Assembly (NCBI GenBank): GCA_016219645.1
Contig: JACRLR010000018.1
Coordinates: 62,001-126,000 of the forward strand
DNA from: Nitrospirota bacterium
GTDB lineage: Bacteria > Nitrospirota > Nitrospiria > Nitrospirales > Nitrospiraceae
Reading direction: 5' to 3'
DNA: 64,000 bases
Shown: piece after piece, positions 27,280 through 36,181 of the stretch
How the letters are laid out: each line of letters opens with the position of its first letter
Position numbering within the stretch: the first letter of the stretch is position 1
Notes under the pieces: model-generated
Database searches by the model: none
Seen by the model: the letters and a program-made list of their open reading frames with translations, nothing else
Told to the model about the DNA's origin: nothing
Made by a program: the position numbers and the translations under genes

Positions 27280-28434
27280 ATGACAGATGTCTTGCCTATG
27301 GCCACCTCTCGTGTCCTCCAGGCCGCACTGCAATCGGCCGTTGACGACGGTGTATTTCCTGGTGCCCAACTGGCGGTGCGCCTGCGCGGTGAGTTGCAAT
27401 GTGTGGCCATGGCAGGGCGGTTGTCTTCAGAGCCCTTCGGGGCTCCAGTACAAGCCTGTACCATCTATGACCTCGCTTCTCTCACGAAACCGCTGGCAAC
27501 GGCCACATCCATCTTGCTCCTGATTCAGGCCGCCAAATTTTCTCTTGAGGATCCCGTTCAACAGATACTCGCCGAACTTGAAGGGACACCGATCGGTCAG
27601 GCCACTGTGCGGGAGCTCTTAACCCATCGCTCGGGTCTGCCAGGATGGCGACCTTTCTATGAACGGCTTGATGCACGAGGGATTATCTCCGGGCTTTCTA
27701 GCCGGGATCAACCCGTCAAACAACAAGTATTGCGCATGATTCGCGACGAACCGTTGATCTATGCGCGCGGGGAGCGAAGCATTTACAGCGACCTTGGATT
27801 CATGTTGTTAGGATTACTGGTGGAGCGTCTCAGTGGAGTTGCGCTCGATCGTTGGTGTGAAGAAGCCATCTTCCGGCCGTTAGGGGCCGATCCTCTGCTG
27901 TTCTGCCCCACGGCAGGGCAAGTCCAACTCGAAGTTGGATGCTCGGCCGTTGACATCTCAAGAATCGCGCCGACCGAATGGGATGAGTGGCGCAATCGGT
28001 TACTATGCGGGGAGGTGCACGACGAAAACGCAGCGGCTATGGGTGGTATTGCTGGTCATGCCGGGTTATTCGGGACTGCCGAATCGGTGCTGGTTGTCTC
28101 CGGGGCCTGGCTCAGCGGTTATCATGGAAGAAGTTCGATGCTGGACGGAGGGCTTGTCAGACAGTTTACAGCCCGCCAAGAACTGTCCGCCGGATCGAGT
28201 TGGGCGTTGGGATGGGACACTCCATCAGCTCCGTCATCATCAGGGTCATTTTTTTCCGAGGAGTCGTTCGGGCATCTAGGGTATACCGGGACGTCACTGT
28301 GGATTGATCCGCGGTGCGAATTAGAAGTCGTGCTGTTGTCCAACCGGGTACATCCGAACCGGAGGAACGAAAAGATCAAGACCTTCCGTCCCTATATCCA
28401 CGACCTGGTATACCGGGAGTTTGTGCCTGTGTAA
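27280..28434 (+). CDS. Serine hydrolase of the beta-lactamase / class C (EstB-like) family
   Basis: A 384-residue protein from the ATG at 27280. Motifs are SLTK (catalytic Ser and Lys, about residue 67), YSD (about 168, in the place of YxN) and HLGYTG (about 330, in the place of KTG). Together these define the beta-lactamase-related family of esterases, D-aminopeptidases and wall hydrolases. No clear signal peptide is seen, so it may be cytoplasmic. The frame extends upstream into divIVA, but that part does not resemble the family. It ends 9 nt before the convergent unknown gene. Confidence 0.82.
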   Translation: MTDVLPMATSRVLQAALQSAVDDGVFPGAQLAVRLRGELQCVAMAGRLSSEPFGAPVQACTIYDLASLTKPLATATSILLLIQAAKFSLEDPVQQILAELEGTPIGQATVRELLTHRSGLPGWRPFYERLDARGIISGLSSRDQPVKQQVLRMIRDEPLIYARGERSIYSDLGFMLLGLLVERLSGVALDRWCEEAIFRPLGADPLLFCPTAGQVQLEVGCSAVDISRIAPTEWDEWRNRLLCGEVHDENAAAMGGIAGHAGLFGTAESVLVVSGAWLSGYHGRSSMLDGGLVRQFTARQELSAGSSWALGWDTPSAPSSSGSFFSEESFGHLGYTGTSLWIDPRCELEVVLLSNRVHPNRRNEKIKTFRPYIHDLVYREFVPV

Positions 28435-28443
28435 CAGGCTCGG

Positions 28444-28761
28444 CTACGCGGGGTCCTGGTAATCGACCCAGGTCTCTTTTTCGGCGAGATATTTCATGCC
28501 TTTGAAATTTGCGCGGGTTCTCATTTTGCTGAAGCCCAACTTCTGCATCGATTCGACCAGTTCTTGTACCGCGGCGGTGATGGTTGGATGGGAGTGTCCC
28601 TCGACGATCAGAGCTTCATACATGACCTTGGCAGCGTAACCTGAGGCTGTTCGATTGACAAGGACCGTCCGATTGAAATACCGATCGCTAGGGTCGACTC
28701 CTTCAAGCTGGTGCTTTTCAACCAGCCCTTCTCTTTTGAAGAGCAGAGGAAGAGAACTCAT
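28444..28761 (-). CDS. Hypothetical protein, 105 residues
   Basis: Unknown function. From the ATG at 28761 the protein opens MSSLPLLFKREGLVEKHQLEG and holds VNRTASGYAAKVMYEALIVEGHSHPT-like alternating strands and helices, then QELVESMQKLGFSKMRTRANFKG. It looks like a small globular cytoplasmic protein with no membrane segment. A GGGGG run lies upstream of the chosen start; an earlier TTG at 28833 is possible. It is divergent from pgsA and convergent with the hydrolase gene. The base composition looks like its neighbours, so I take it as real. Confidence 0.65.
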   Translation of the reverse strand: MSSLPLLFKREGLVEKHQLEGVDPSDRYFNRTVLVNRTASGYAAKVMYEALIVEGHSHPTITAAVQELVESMQKLGFSKMRTRANFKGMKYLAEKETWVDYQDPA

Positions 28762-28837
28762 TACGACCCCCGTGATACCCGGTTGGGATAGACTGAGACT
28801 TTGAATTATAGGGCGGGGCATTGCTGACTGCAAGCCG

Positions 28838-28867
28838 TTGACAACTACCTAAAGGCCCTCCTATCAT
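28838..28867 (+). promoter_or_regulatory. Sigma-70-type promoter of pgsA
   Basis: TTGACA at 28838-28843 and TATCAT at 28862-28867 with an 18-bp spacer. The pgsA ATG is 38 bp downstream. Confidence 0.6.
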
Positions 28868-28905
28868 CTCCCCCCGCCGTGGTGGGTTTCTGTGTTCCAG
28901 ATGAT

Positions 28906-29442
28906 ATGAATATCCCCAACAGCTTGACCATCCTCCGTATTCTCCTCATCCCCTGCTACATTGGGCTGCTGATATACGGGAGATTCAATGAAGCGCTTGT
29001 CGTGCTTCTCGTGGCTGGGATCACTGATGCGCTCGATGGGGCGATCGCGCGCATGAAGAACCAGCATACAAGGTTCGGGGCCGTGTTGGATCCTCTGGCT
29101 GATAAATTACTCCTGACCTCGGGGTTCATCACGCTATCAATGATTCATTTGATTCCTTTGTGGGTAACCATCCTCGTGGTCAGCCGGGATGTGATACTGT
29201 TGCTGGGAACGGCGGTCGCACACTTCACAGAGTCTCGCATCGATATCACTCCCACATTCTTGGGTAAAGGCACCACGTTTCTCCAGTTGTCCTATGTTGT
29301 CGTCGTGATATTCTTGACCTCCCGTCACATCGACCTCAGCATCATGCTGCCTCTCTTGCTCGGCATGGTTTCCTTCACGCTGTTATCCGGGTTGCACTAT
29401 CTCTACAGAGGGTTTCGACACACGAGTGTGACCGGCGGCTAA
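28906..29442 (+). CDS. pgsA: CDP-diacylglycerol--glycerol-3-phosphate 3-phosphatidyltransferase
   Basis: A 178-residue membrane enzyme making phosphatidylglycerol phosphate. It begins MNIPNSLTILRILLIP, typical of PgsA, and carries the CDP-alcohol phosphotransferase signature DALDGAIAR...G...D...D (residues about 44-70) with all Asp residues present. Four to five membrane helices follow. I chose the ATG at 28906 over a GTG at 28879 because of the standard N-terminus. It has its own promoter. Confidence 0.94.
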   Translation: MNIPNSLTILRILLIPCYIGLLIYGRFNEALVVLLVAGITDALDGAIARMKNQHTRFGAVLDPLADKLLLTSGFITLSMIHLIPLWVTILVVSRDVILLLGTAVAHFTESRIDITPTFLGKGTTFLQLSYVVVVIFLTSRHIDLSIMLPLLLGMVSFTLLSGLHYLYRGFRHTSVTGG

Positions 29443-29500
29443 AGGGTTGTATTTTTTGACCTTACCTACCTCGCACATTGCGTCGAGAATATGCATTTGT

Positions 29501-29529
29501 TTGACAGGTTTTGAGGTGGCCAGTAGACT
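29501..29529 (+). promoter_or_regulatory. Sigma-70-type promoter of pilC
   Basis: TTGACA at 29501-29506 and TAGACT at 29524-29529 with a 17-bp spacer, 71 bp before the pilC ATG. No sigma-54 (GG-N10-GC) site was noticed in front of this gene despite the adjacent pilR. Confidence 0.65.
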
Positions 29530-29600
29530 CGCCATGTAGGTATTCCTCTCGGTCTACAACCGGCCAGTGCTATGGCCATATCGAAGGGTGAGAGTTGCGC

Positions 29601-30818
29601 ATGGCTACCTTTGCGTACGTCGGACGAACCAGAGGGGGTACGGTCAAGAAGGGCGAGTTGAGCGCGAAAACCCGCGATGAGGCGGTGGATCAACTCCGCA
29701 AGCAAAGCGTCGTTGTCACCAGTCTGGAAGAAAAAAAGAGTGGAGCAGGTGGATTCAAGATAAACTTGGGCTCCGGCCTCACCGATAAAGACCTGGTTGT
29801 ATTTACACGGCAATTTGGCACGATGATCAATGCGGGTCTGCCCTTGGTGCAGTGCCTCGAAATCCTCTCGACCCAGTCCGAGAATAAAGTACTACGAGAG
29901 ACGATTGGTGAAGTAAAGGTTCAGGTTGAGGCAGGTTCGACTTTCTCGGATGCCTTGCGGCGCTTTCCCAAAATCTTCGACGATCTCTACGTGAATTTGG
30001 TTCATGCCGGTGAGGTGGGGGGCCTGCTCGATACGATCCTGACACGTCTCGCCGTATACATTGAGAAAGCGATGAAGCTCAAAGGGCAGATCAAGTCTGC
30101 CATGGTATATCCCATCACGATCATGGGCGTCGCAGTTGTTGTTATTACTATCCTCATGCTCTTTGTCATTCCAATCTTTGCAAAGATGTTTCTTGACCTG
30201 TCAGGTGGGAAAGTGGCGTTGCCAGGTCCTACGCAAATTGTTATCGACACGAGCAACTTCTTTATAGCCTACTGGTACATCATTCTTGGCGGTATTGTGG
30301 GGCTCATCTTTGGTATTAAGAAATATTATGGGACGGTTAAAGGTCGGAAGGTCATTGATAAATTGCTTCTCAAGGTACCAGTGGTGGGAGACCTCATCAG
30401 AAAGGCTTCGGTCGCCAAGTTTACCCGCACGCTCGGGACTTTGCTCTCGAGCGGGGTTCCATTACTCGATGGCATGTCCATCTGCGCAAAGACATCGGGC
30501 AATAAGGTTGTTGAAGAAACGTTGCTGGATGCTCGCCTCAGTATCAGTGGCGGAAAGACCATCGCCGATCCCTTGGCATCGAGCGGGGTGTTTCCCAAGA
30601 TGGTGACGCATATGATTGCCGTCGGTGAATCAACCGGCGCGCTCGACGCCATGTTGGGGAAAATCGCAGACTTTTACGAAGAAGAAGTTGATCAGGCGGT
30701 TGCCTCGTTGACGGCGTTGCTTGAGCCGGCGATGATGGTGTTTCTGGGGGTTGTCATCGGGTTTATCGTGATTGCCATGTATCTTCCGATATTTAAAATG
30801 GCGTCCGCAATCGGGTGA
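29601..30818 (+). CDS. pilC: Type IV pilus inner-membrane platform protein PilC (GspF family)
   Basis: A 405-residue inner-membrane protein with two T2SF domains (about residues 70-190 and 270-395) and three membrane helices, ending in a helix with LEPAMMVFLGVVIGFIVIAMYLPIF, the PilC/GspF C-terminal signature. The N-terminal MATFAYVGRTRGGTVKKGEL is also typical. It anchors the pilus assembly ATPases PilB and PilT, neither of which is encoded in this window. It is followed by the pilS-pilR pair. A TTG two codons earlier is a weaker start. Confidence 0.93.
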   Translation: MATFAYVGRTRGGTVKKGELSAKTRDEAVDQLRKQSVVVTSLEEKKSGAGGFKINLGSGLTDKDLVVFTRQFGTMINAGLPLVQCLEILSTQSENKVLRETIGEVKVQVEAGSTFSDALRRFPKIFDDLYVNLVHAGEVGGLLDTILTRLAVYIEKAMKLKGQIKSAMVYPITIMGVAVVVITILMLFVIPIFAKMFLDLSGGKVALPGPTQIVIDTSNFFIAYWYIILGGIVGLIFGIKKYYGTVKGRKVIDKLLLKVPVVGDLIRKASVAKFTRTLGTLLSSGVPLLDGMSICAKTSGNKVVEETLLDARLSISGGKTIADPLASSGVFPKMVTHMIAVGESTGALDAMLGKIADFYEEEVDQAVASLTALLEPAMMVFLGVVIGFIVIAMYLPIFKMASAIG

Positions 30819-30861
30819 TACTCGTGTTTCACCTACTCTTCTCACCAAGCTGGGCCAGATT

Positions 30862-30897
30862 CCCGGCATGAAGGCTCCAAGCCTTTCCGGGTGCTCT
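30862..30897 (+). terminator. Hairpin after pilC, possible terminator
   Basis: CCCGG-(4)-AAGGCT loop AGCCTT-(1)-CCGGG forms a stem with an internal loop. It is followed by TGCTCTATTT rather than a clean U run, so termination is uncertain. Confidence 0.35.
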
Positions 30898-31017
30898 ATT
30901 TGGCGACTGTCAAATGGGTGATGATAGGGTCCCTGGCCGCTTATCCGAGGGGAATGAACAAGGCATATCTCTCTTCATGTTCCGTCCAAATCCTTTCCGC
31001 CCGGTGGTCTTCCAGTC

Positions 31018-32715
31018 ATGAGTAATCTTCGCACAAGACTCTATTGGATCATGGGGCTTCGAATGGCTCTTGTGACCCTGATGCTCGGCCTGTCCCTCGT
31101 ATTTCAAGTCGGGAAGGACGGGCGGATTGAAACGTTCTACACCCTGATTATCGTTGCCTGCGTCTTGACGATCCCTTCCGCTATTCTGCTCCGAATGCTC
31201 ACCTCACAAGCGGCTCTCACGATACTTTTTTGGACTCAAGTGGCGATCGACTTCCTCCTTGAAACTGTGTTGGTGACGAGAACGGGAGGGATCGACAGTC
31301 CGTTCGCAGTGCTGTATGTGATGACGGTGGCAGTCGCGAGCCTCGTTCCGCGCCGGCGGGTAGGGCTTCTTACCGCCTGTTTTTGTATTATTTTTTTTGG
31401 AGCCTTAACGAATATTCAACTGTATGGTCTTATCGAGGAGTGGGGTTGGATGCCGCCGAGTCGGCTGACTCTGCCTGAAACATTTCAAACATTCGGGGTC
31501 TATGCCCTTGCCCTGCTTGTCGTTGGGATTCTGGGTGGGACCTTGGCCGAACAACTTCAGCTGGCAGATCGATCGTTGCGCGAGAAGGAGCAGGGGTTAA
31601 CGCGTCTCCAAGTCTTTCACGAGAATATCGTTCATAGCATCAGCAGCGGCGTATTTACTGCAGATGCCGGGGGATGCATCACGTCATTCAACCCAGCGGC
31701 ACAGGAAGCGACTGGGTATACGATTGCTGACGTGGCCGGACGTCCCTGGCGCGAGGTTTTCAACTGGCATCCTAGTGAACCAGCAGACGAACGACTCAAT
31801 GGTGCGGTGCCCGCGGCGACGAGATTCGAAGTAGAATGTAAGCGTGCTGATGGTAACCGACTGATTCTCGGAATGACCCTTTCTCCATTGCATGAACAGG
31901 GGAAGCAGACAGGCTTGGTCGGTGTGTTCAAAGATCTGACACAGATTCGAGATCTTGAAGAGGAGATGCGTCGAAAGGAGTGGCTGGCGAGTTTGGGTGA
32001 AATGTCTGCCGGGATGGCCCACGAGATTCGGAATCCGCTTGGCGCATTGGCTGGCGCAATGCAAATGCTCCGGAAAGATGCCATAGAAGATGAAACCAAT
32101 CGCCGGTTGATGGACATTGCGATTCGGGAGGCAACGCGCCTTGACAACATCATCACCGAGTTTCTCCAGTACGCACGTCCGCCGGCGCTTGATCTCGCGG
32201 AGCGTGATCTCAATAAAGTGCTTGCTGAGACGCTCGATCTCGTTCAACATGAAGCGCGGACACGTTCCAAGATCAACATCGTTACGTCTCTGGCGGTCGA
32301 ACCGCTTACCGCCATGGTTGATCAGGATCAGTTCCGGCAAGTCTTCTGGAATATGGCAACGAATGCATTTGAAGCGATGCCTAATGGTGGTCAGTTGACG
32401 ATCTCGACGAGTTGCCGCCGCATTGAAATTGGTGAACGTAGGGGAGACGTCATTGAAATCGCGTTTCACGATACAGGGGAAGGGATTCCGCGACAGAATC
32501 TCGACAAGATTTTTCTTCCGTTTTTCACGACGAAAAAGGAGGGGTCGGGACTGGGTCTTGCCGCGGTACATCGCATCGTCGATCTGCACGGCGGGTGGAT
32601 CAAGGTTGAAAGTCAGGAACGGGAAGGCTCTCGGTTTGTCGTATGTATGCCGCGTTCAGGGGAAACCGGGGTGCGGTTGTGGCATGAGGGACGGACACCG
32701 TGGAAAAGATCTTAG
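31018..32715 (+). CDS. pilS: Sensor histidine kinase PilS
   Basis: A 565-residue membrane sensor. About six N-terminal helices (residues 10-170) precede a PAS domain (about 205-310) and a HisKA/HATPase core. The phosphoacceptor motif is AGMAHEIRNPLGALAGAMQML near residues 330-350, and the ATP lid holds DTGEGIPRQNLDKIFLPFFTTKKEGSGLGL. This layout matches PilS, which in Pseudomonas senses pilin in the membrane and phosphorylates PilR. The stop overlaps the pilR start by 16 nt, so they are translated together. Confidence 0.9.
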   Translation: MSNLRTRLYWIMGLRMALVTLMLGLSLVFQVGKDGRIETFYTLIIVACVLTIPSAILLRMLTSQAALTILFWTQVAIDFLLETVLVTRTGGIDSPFAVLYVMTVAVASLVPRRRVGLLTACFCIIFFGALTNIQLYGLIEEWGWMPPSRLTLPETFQTFGVYALALLVVGILGGTLAEQLQLADRSLREKEQGLTRLQVFHENIVHSISSGVFTADAGGCITSFNPAAQEATGYTIADVAGRPWREVFNWHPSEPADERLNGAVPAATRFEVECKRADGNRLILGMTLSPLHEQGKQTGLVGVFKDLTQIRDLEEEMRRKEWLASLGEMSAGMAHEIRNPLGALAGAMQMLRKDAIEDETNRRLMDIAIREATRLDNIITEFLQYARPPALDLAERDLNKVLAETLDLVQHEARTRSKINIVTSLAVEPLTAMVDQDQFRQVFWNMATNAFEAMPNGGQLTISTSCRRIEIGERRGDVIEIAFHDTGEGIPRQNLDKIFLPFFTTKKEGSGLGLAAVHRIVDLHGGWIKVESQEREGSRFVVCMPRSGETGVRLWHEGRTPWKRS

Positions 32716-34082
32716 TTGTTGACGACGAGAGAGGGCTGCGCGAAGTCCTGAGCATCATGCTCAAACGGGCGGGCTATGCCGTGATCGAGGCGTCGGATGG
32801 TGAAGAGGCCATCGGCCATATAGACAAGGAGATATTCGATCTCGTCATTACAGACCTTCGTATGCCGAAGGCTGATGGTATGGCGGTCTTGAAGGCGGTG
32901 AAGTCTTCTTCTCCTGAGACCGTGGTCCTCGTCATTACGGCATTTGCGACTGCAGACTCGGCGGTTGATGCGATGAAACAGGGTGCGTATGACTACCTGA
33001 CCAAGCCGTTTCAGGTTGATGAAGTACAGCTGATCATCCGCAACGCCCTGGAGAAGAGGCGTCTCTCGGCGGAAAACATTCTCCTAAAGCGTGAAATGGC
33101 GAGCCAGTCGTCGTTTGCCCAACTGGTCGGCCAAAGTGAGAGTATGCAAAAGGTATTCGACGTGGTGCGCCAGGTCGCAGACGCCAAGAGCAATGTGCTG
33201 ATTTGTGGAGAAAGCGGAACGGGAAAAGAGTTGGTGGCTCGCGCGATTCACTATAACAGTGCCCGAAGCTCGATGCCCTTTGTGGCAGTGAATTGCAGTG
33301 CCGTGCCGGAGACGTTACTCGAAAGCGAACTCTTCGGGCATATGAAGGGGTCCTTTACCGGTGCGATGGCCAATAAGGCAGGGTTGTTCGAGGTCGCCAA
33401 CGGCGGCACGATTTTCCTGGATGAAATTGGCGATACGACCCCGATAATCCAAGTCAAGCTGCTGCGTGTTATTCAGGAACGGGAATTCCGGCGCGTAGGC
33501 GGCAATCAGGATATCAAGGTCGATGTGCGCATTGTAGCCGCGACCAATAGGGATCTGGAAAAGGCCGTGGCCGATGGCTCATTTCGTGAAGATCTCTATT
33601 ACCGCTTGGATGTGATTCCGATTCGGCTCCCGCCGTTGCGCCTTCGAACAGGAGACATTCCGCTTCTTGTAAACCATTTCCTGGAGAAGTTTTCACAGGA
33701 GAGCGGCAAGCCGGCTCCCGTATTGACCTCAGGGGCGATGCAGGTGCTGCTGGGGCATGAATGGCGCGGTAATGTGCGCGAACTTGAAAATCTCATTGAG
33801 CGCGTGGTTACTTTTTCCTCCGGTGCACCTGTGTCGGACGAGGATATCCGCGGCTGGCTTCACCGTGCCGTCACCCCACAGCAGCAGGGAGTGCCTACCG
33901 ATTTGCCTGAAGACGGATTAGACTTAGAAGAACTTATCAACGGGATAGAAAAAGACCTGCTCTTAAAAGCGCTCGAACGAGCCATGTGGGTCAAGAAAAA
34001 GGCCGCACGGCTTCTGAAACTCAACACGCGATCCTTTCGCTATCGACTAGAGAAGTATGCTATCAAGGGAGGCCGTGATTAG
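32700..34082 (+). CDS. pilR: Sigma-54-dependent response regulator PilR (NtrC family)
   Basis: A 460-residue activator: receiver domain (about 1-120) with the phosphorylated Asp in VITDLRMPKADG near residue 52, AAA+ domain with Walker A GESGTGKELVARAIH near 169 and sigma-54 contact loop GSFTGAM (a GAFTGA variant) near 218, and a C-terminal Fis-type HTH ending RLLKLNTRSFRYRLEKY. It should activate sigma-54 promoters, classically pilA, which is not in this window. GTG start inside pilS. Confidence 0.92.
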   Translation: MEKILVVDDERGLREVLSIMLKRAGYAVIEASDGEEAIGHIDKEIFDLVITDLRMPKADGMAVLKAVKSSSPETVVLVITAFATADSAVDAMKQGAYDYLTKPFQVDEVQLIIRNALEKRRLSAENILLKREMASQSSFAQLVGQSESMQKVFDVVRQVADAKSNVLICGESGTGKELVARAIHYNSARSSMPFVAVNCSAVPETLLESELFGHMKGSFTGAMANKAGLFEVANGGTIFLDEIGDTTPIIQVKLLRVIQEREFRRVGGNQDIKVDVRIVAATNRDLEKAVADGSFREDLYYRLDVIPIRLPPLRLRTGDIPLLVNHFLEKFSQESGKPAPVLTSGAMQVLLGHEWRGNVRELENLIERVVTFSSGAPVSDEDIRGWLHRAVTPQQQGVPTDLPEDGLDLEELINGIEKDLLLKALERAMWVKKKAARLLKLNTRSFRYRLEKYAIKGGRD

Positions 34083-34998
34083 CCCCCAGCCGAGCCCAGC
34101 CACGATCATCGTTATTGCCCCTGCCAAAATCAACTTGACCCTGCGCATCCTCGACCGTCGTCCCGACGGGTTCCACAATCTCTGGTCGATCATGCAGACG
34201 GTTGCTCTCGACGACGAGATAGAAATCACGTTACGAACCGACCGCCAGGATATTCATCTGAGGTGTGATGTGATGCAACTGGCTGCAGACCAGAGTAACC
34301 TCGTCTATCGCGCAGCTACCGCGGTGTTGGCGCGGGCTCAGCGATCGATTGGACTCGATATTGGGTTGCGTAAGCGTATTCCAATGGGAGCAGGCCTCGG
34401 TGGCGGGAGCAGTGATGCTGCAGCGACCATCATAGGCTTGAACCTTCTCTTACAGCTGGAGTGGTCTCCGGCGCAGATGGCTGATGTCGGCCATTCGTTG
34501 GGTAGCGACGTGCCATTTTTTCTTTTTGCCCCTTCATCGTTTGTGGCAGGTCGAGGAGAAACAGTCCGGCCTGTGGTGATTGAAGGGCGCCGCTGGGTTG
34601 TGCTCGTCAATCCAGGTTTTGGGGTCGATACGAAGTGGGCCTATCAGGAATTGGCTGCTACCAGGACCGCTGTGACGCCTCTTTCACCGGCCCACCGAAA
34701 ACTCGATCGGCAGTCGCGGGTGAGCTGGACCGAATTGGTTGCGGCGGCAGAGAACGATTTCGAGGCACCGGTTTTCGCCGCGCATGAAAAGCTTCGGGAG
34801 ATCAAGCGGAGTCTACAGGATCACGGAGCCGAGATCGCGCTACTATCCGGAAGTGGAGCAACAGTGTTCGGGGTGTTTGCGGACGAAGGGCGCGCCCGCC
34901 TGGCTCAAGCTCATTTTATAAGAGAGAACGTGATGAAGGTGTTTGTCATTCAGACCTGCTCCAGTCCGCTCGCCTGGCGATATGAACAACCGCGATAG
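34057..34998 (+). CDS. ispE: 4-diphosphocytidyl-2-C-methyl-D-erythritol kinase IspE
   Basis: A GHMP-family kinase of the non-mevalonate isoprenoid pathway. The N-terminal APAKINLTLRILDRRPDGFHNL and the ATP-binding loop PMGAGLGGGSSDAAA (near residue 109) identify it, with LLSGSGATVFGVFADE near the C-terminus. Of the possible starts I keep the ATG at 34057; a GTG at 34075 overlapping the pilR stop would also serve and lies right behind AAGGGAGG. The gene overlaps pilR by 26 nt, so it may be cotranscribed with it despite no functional link. Confidence 0.94.
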   Translation: MLSREAVISPQPSPATIIVIAPAKINLTLRILDRRPDGFHNLWSIMQTVALDDEIEITLRTDRQDIHLRCDVMQLAADQSNLVYRAATAVLARAQRSIGLDIGLRKRIPMGAGLGGGSSDAAATIIGLNLLLQLEWSPAQMADVGHSLGSDVPFFLFAPSSFVAGRGETVRPVVIEGRRWVVLVNPGFGVDTKWAYQELAATRTAVTPLSPAHRKLDRQSRVSWTELVAAAENDFEAPVFAAHEKLREIKRSLQDHGAEIALLSGSGATVFGVFADEGRARLAQAHFIRENVMKVFVIQTCSSPLAWRYEQPR

Positions 34999-35010
34999 AC
35001 GGAGGCTCGG

Positions 35011-35040
35011 TTGACAACTCCCCGTACATTCCGTTACAGT
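35011..35040 (+). promoter_or_regulatory. Possible promoter of prs
   Basis: TTGACA at 35011-35016 and TACAGT at 35035-35040 with an 18-bp spacer. The prs start is about 150 bp downstream, leaving a leader with a small GGCGT/ACGCC hairpin. No tRNA was found in this gap. Confidence 0.45.
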
Positions 35041-35191
35041 TTGCCCCCTCAATTGGCTTCCTCAACAGCGCGCAGTGAATGATAGGTAGGCGTAACGATC
35101 ACGCCCACCGACGTCCGCCGTCGAGACGACCAAATACGACACGATATTAGACTGTGATGCGGCTGCATCCTAAGGACCCTCTGAGAAATCG

Positions 35192-36133
35192 ATGAGCGGA
35201 GAGCTAAAGATATTCTCTGGCAATGCGAATCCGGCCTTGGCCCATGAGATTTGTTCCTACCTCGGGACCAAACTCGGCGAGGCGACGGTCGGGTCCTTCA
35301 GCGACGGTGAAATTCGCGTTAAGATTGAAGAAAATGTTCGTGGCGGCGACGTGTTTGTCGTGCAGTCGAGTTGCCAGCCTGTCAACGACTCCCTGATGGA
35401 GTTGCTGATCATTATCGACGCGCTCAAGCGGTCCTCCGCGAATCGCATCACAGCGGTCATCCCCTATTTCGGCTATGCTCGCCAGGATCGGAAGGATCAG
35501 CCGCGTGTGCCGATTTCTGCGAAACTGGTGGCTGATCTCATCAGCACAGCCGGCACCGATCGGGTGCTGACAATGGACCTCCATGCAGGGCAGATCCAGG
35601 GATTCTTCAATGTGCCGGTAGACCACCTCTATGCATTGCCCGTACTATTGGATTACATCACGAAGAAGAAGGTCGTCGACCTCGTGGTTGTCTCGCCAGA
35701 TGCAGGCGGAGTCGAGCGGGCCCGGGCCTTTGCGAAGCGGCTCGACGCGAGCCTGGCGATTATCGACAAGCGGCGTGAAGGACCGAATCAGACGGCCATT
35801 ATGAACATCATCGGCGACGTTGCAGGGAAAAGTGCGCTCCTGCTGGATGACATGATCGACACGGCCGGCACCATTGTGAAGGGGGCGCAGGCCTGTATGG
35901 ATCGCGGGGCTCGGGAAGTCTGGACCGCCTGTACCCACGCGGTGCTCACTGGGCCGGCGTTAGAACGGATTCAGCAATCCTGTCTGAAGCAAGTCATTGT
36001 GACTAACTCAATCCCCTTACGGGGTAAAGAGCTGATCTGCCCGAAGTTGCATCAATTATCGATCGCCCCACTGTTGGGTGAAGCGATCAGGCGAATCCAT
36101 GAAGATGAGTCGGTGAGCTCACTGTTTGCCTAA
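35192..36133 (+). CDS. prs: Ribose-phosphate pyrophosphokinase
   Basis: A 313-residue class I PRPP synthetase producing phosphoribosyl pyrophosphate for nucleotides, His and Trp. Signatures: [13 protein letters not shown] near residue 9, [16 protein letters not shown] near 35-50, [15 protein letters not shown] near 91-105, [17 protein letters not shown] near 169-185 and the PRPP loop [16 protein letters not shown] near 216-231. It begins the run prs-rplY-pth-ychF, the usual order in many bacteria. Confidence 0.97.
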   Translation: MSGELKIFSGNANPALAHEICSYLGTKLGEATVGSFSDGEIRVKIEENVRGGDVFVVQSSCQPVNDSLMELLIIIDALKRSSANRITAVIPYFGYARQDRKDQPRVPISAKLVADLISTAGTDRVLTMDLHAGQIQGFFNVPVDHLYALPVLLDYITKKKVVDLVVVSPDAGGVERARAFAKRLDASLAIIDKRREGPNQTAIMNIIGDVAGKSALLLDDMIDTAGTIVKGAQACMDRGAREVWTACTHAVLTGPALERIQQSCLKQVIVTNSIPLRGKELICPKLHQLSIAPLLGEAIRRIHEDESVSSLFA

Positions 36134-36181
36134 GGTGGGAGTTGGGCATCTCGTAAAGCGAAAAGGGGGCGGAGGCGTATC

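Noticed and set aside
34999-35191. tRNA gene between ispE and prs
   Set aside because: A tRNA is sometimes found here, but no cloverleaf with acceptor and T-loop signatures was visible.
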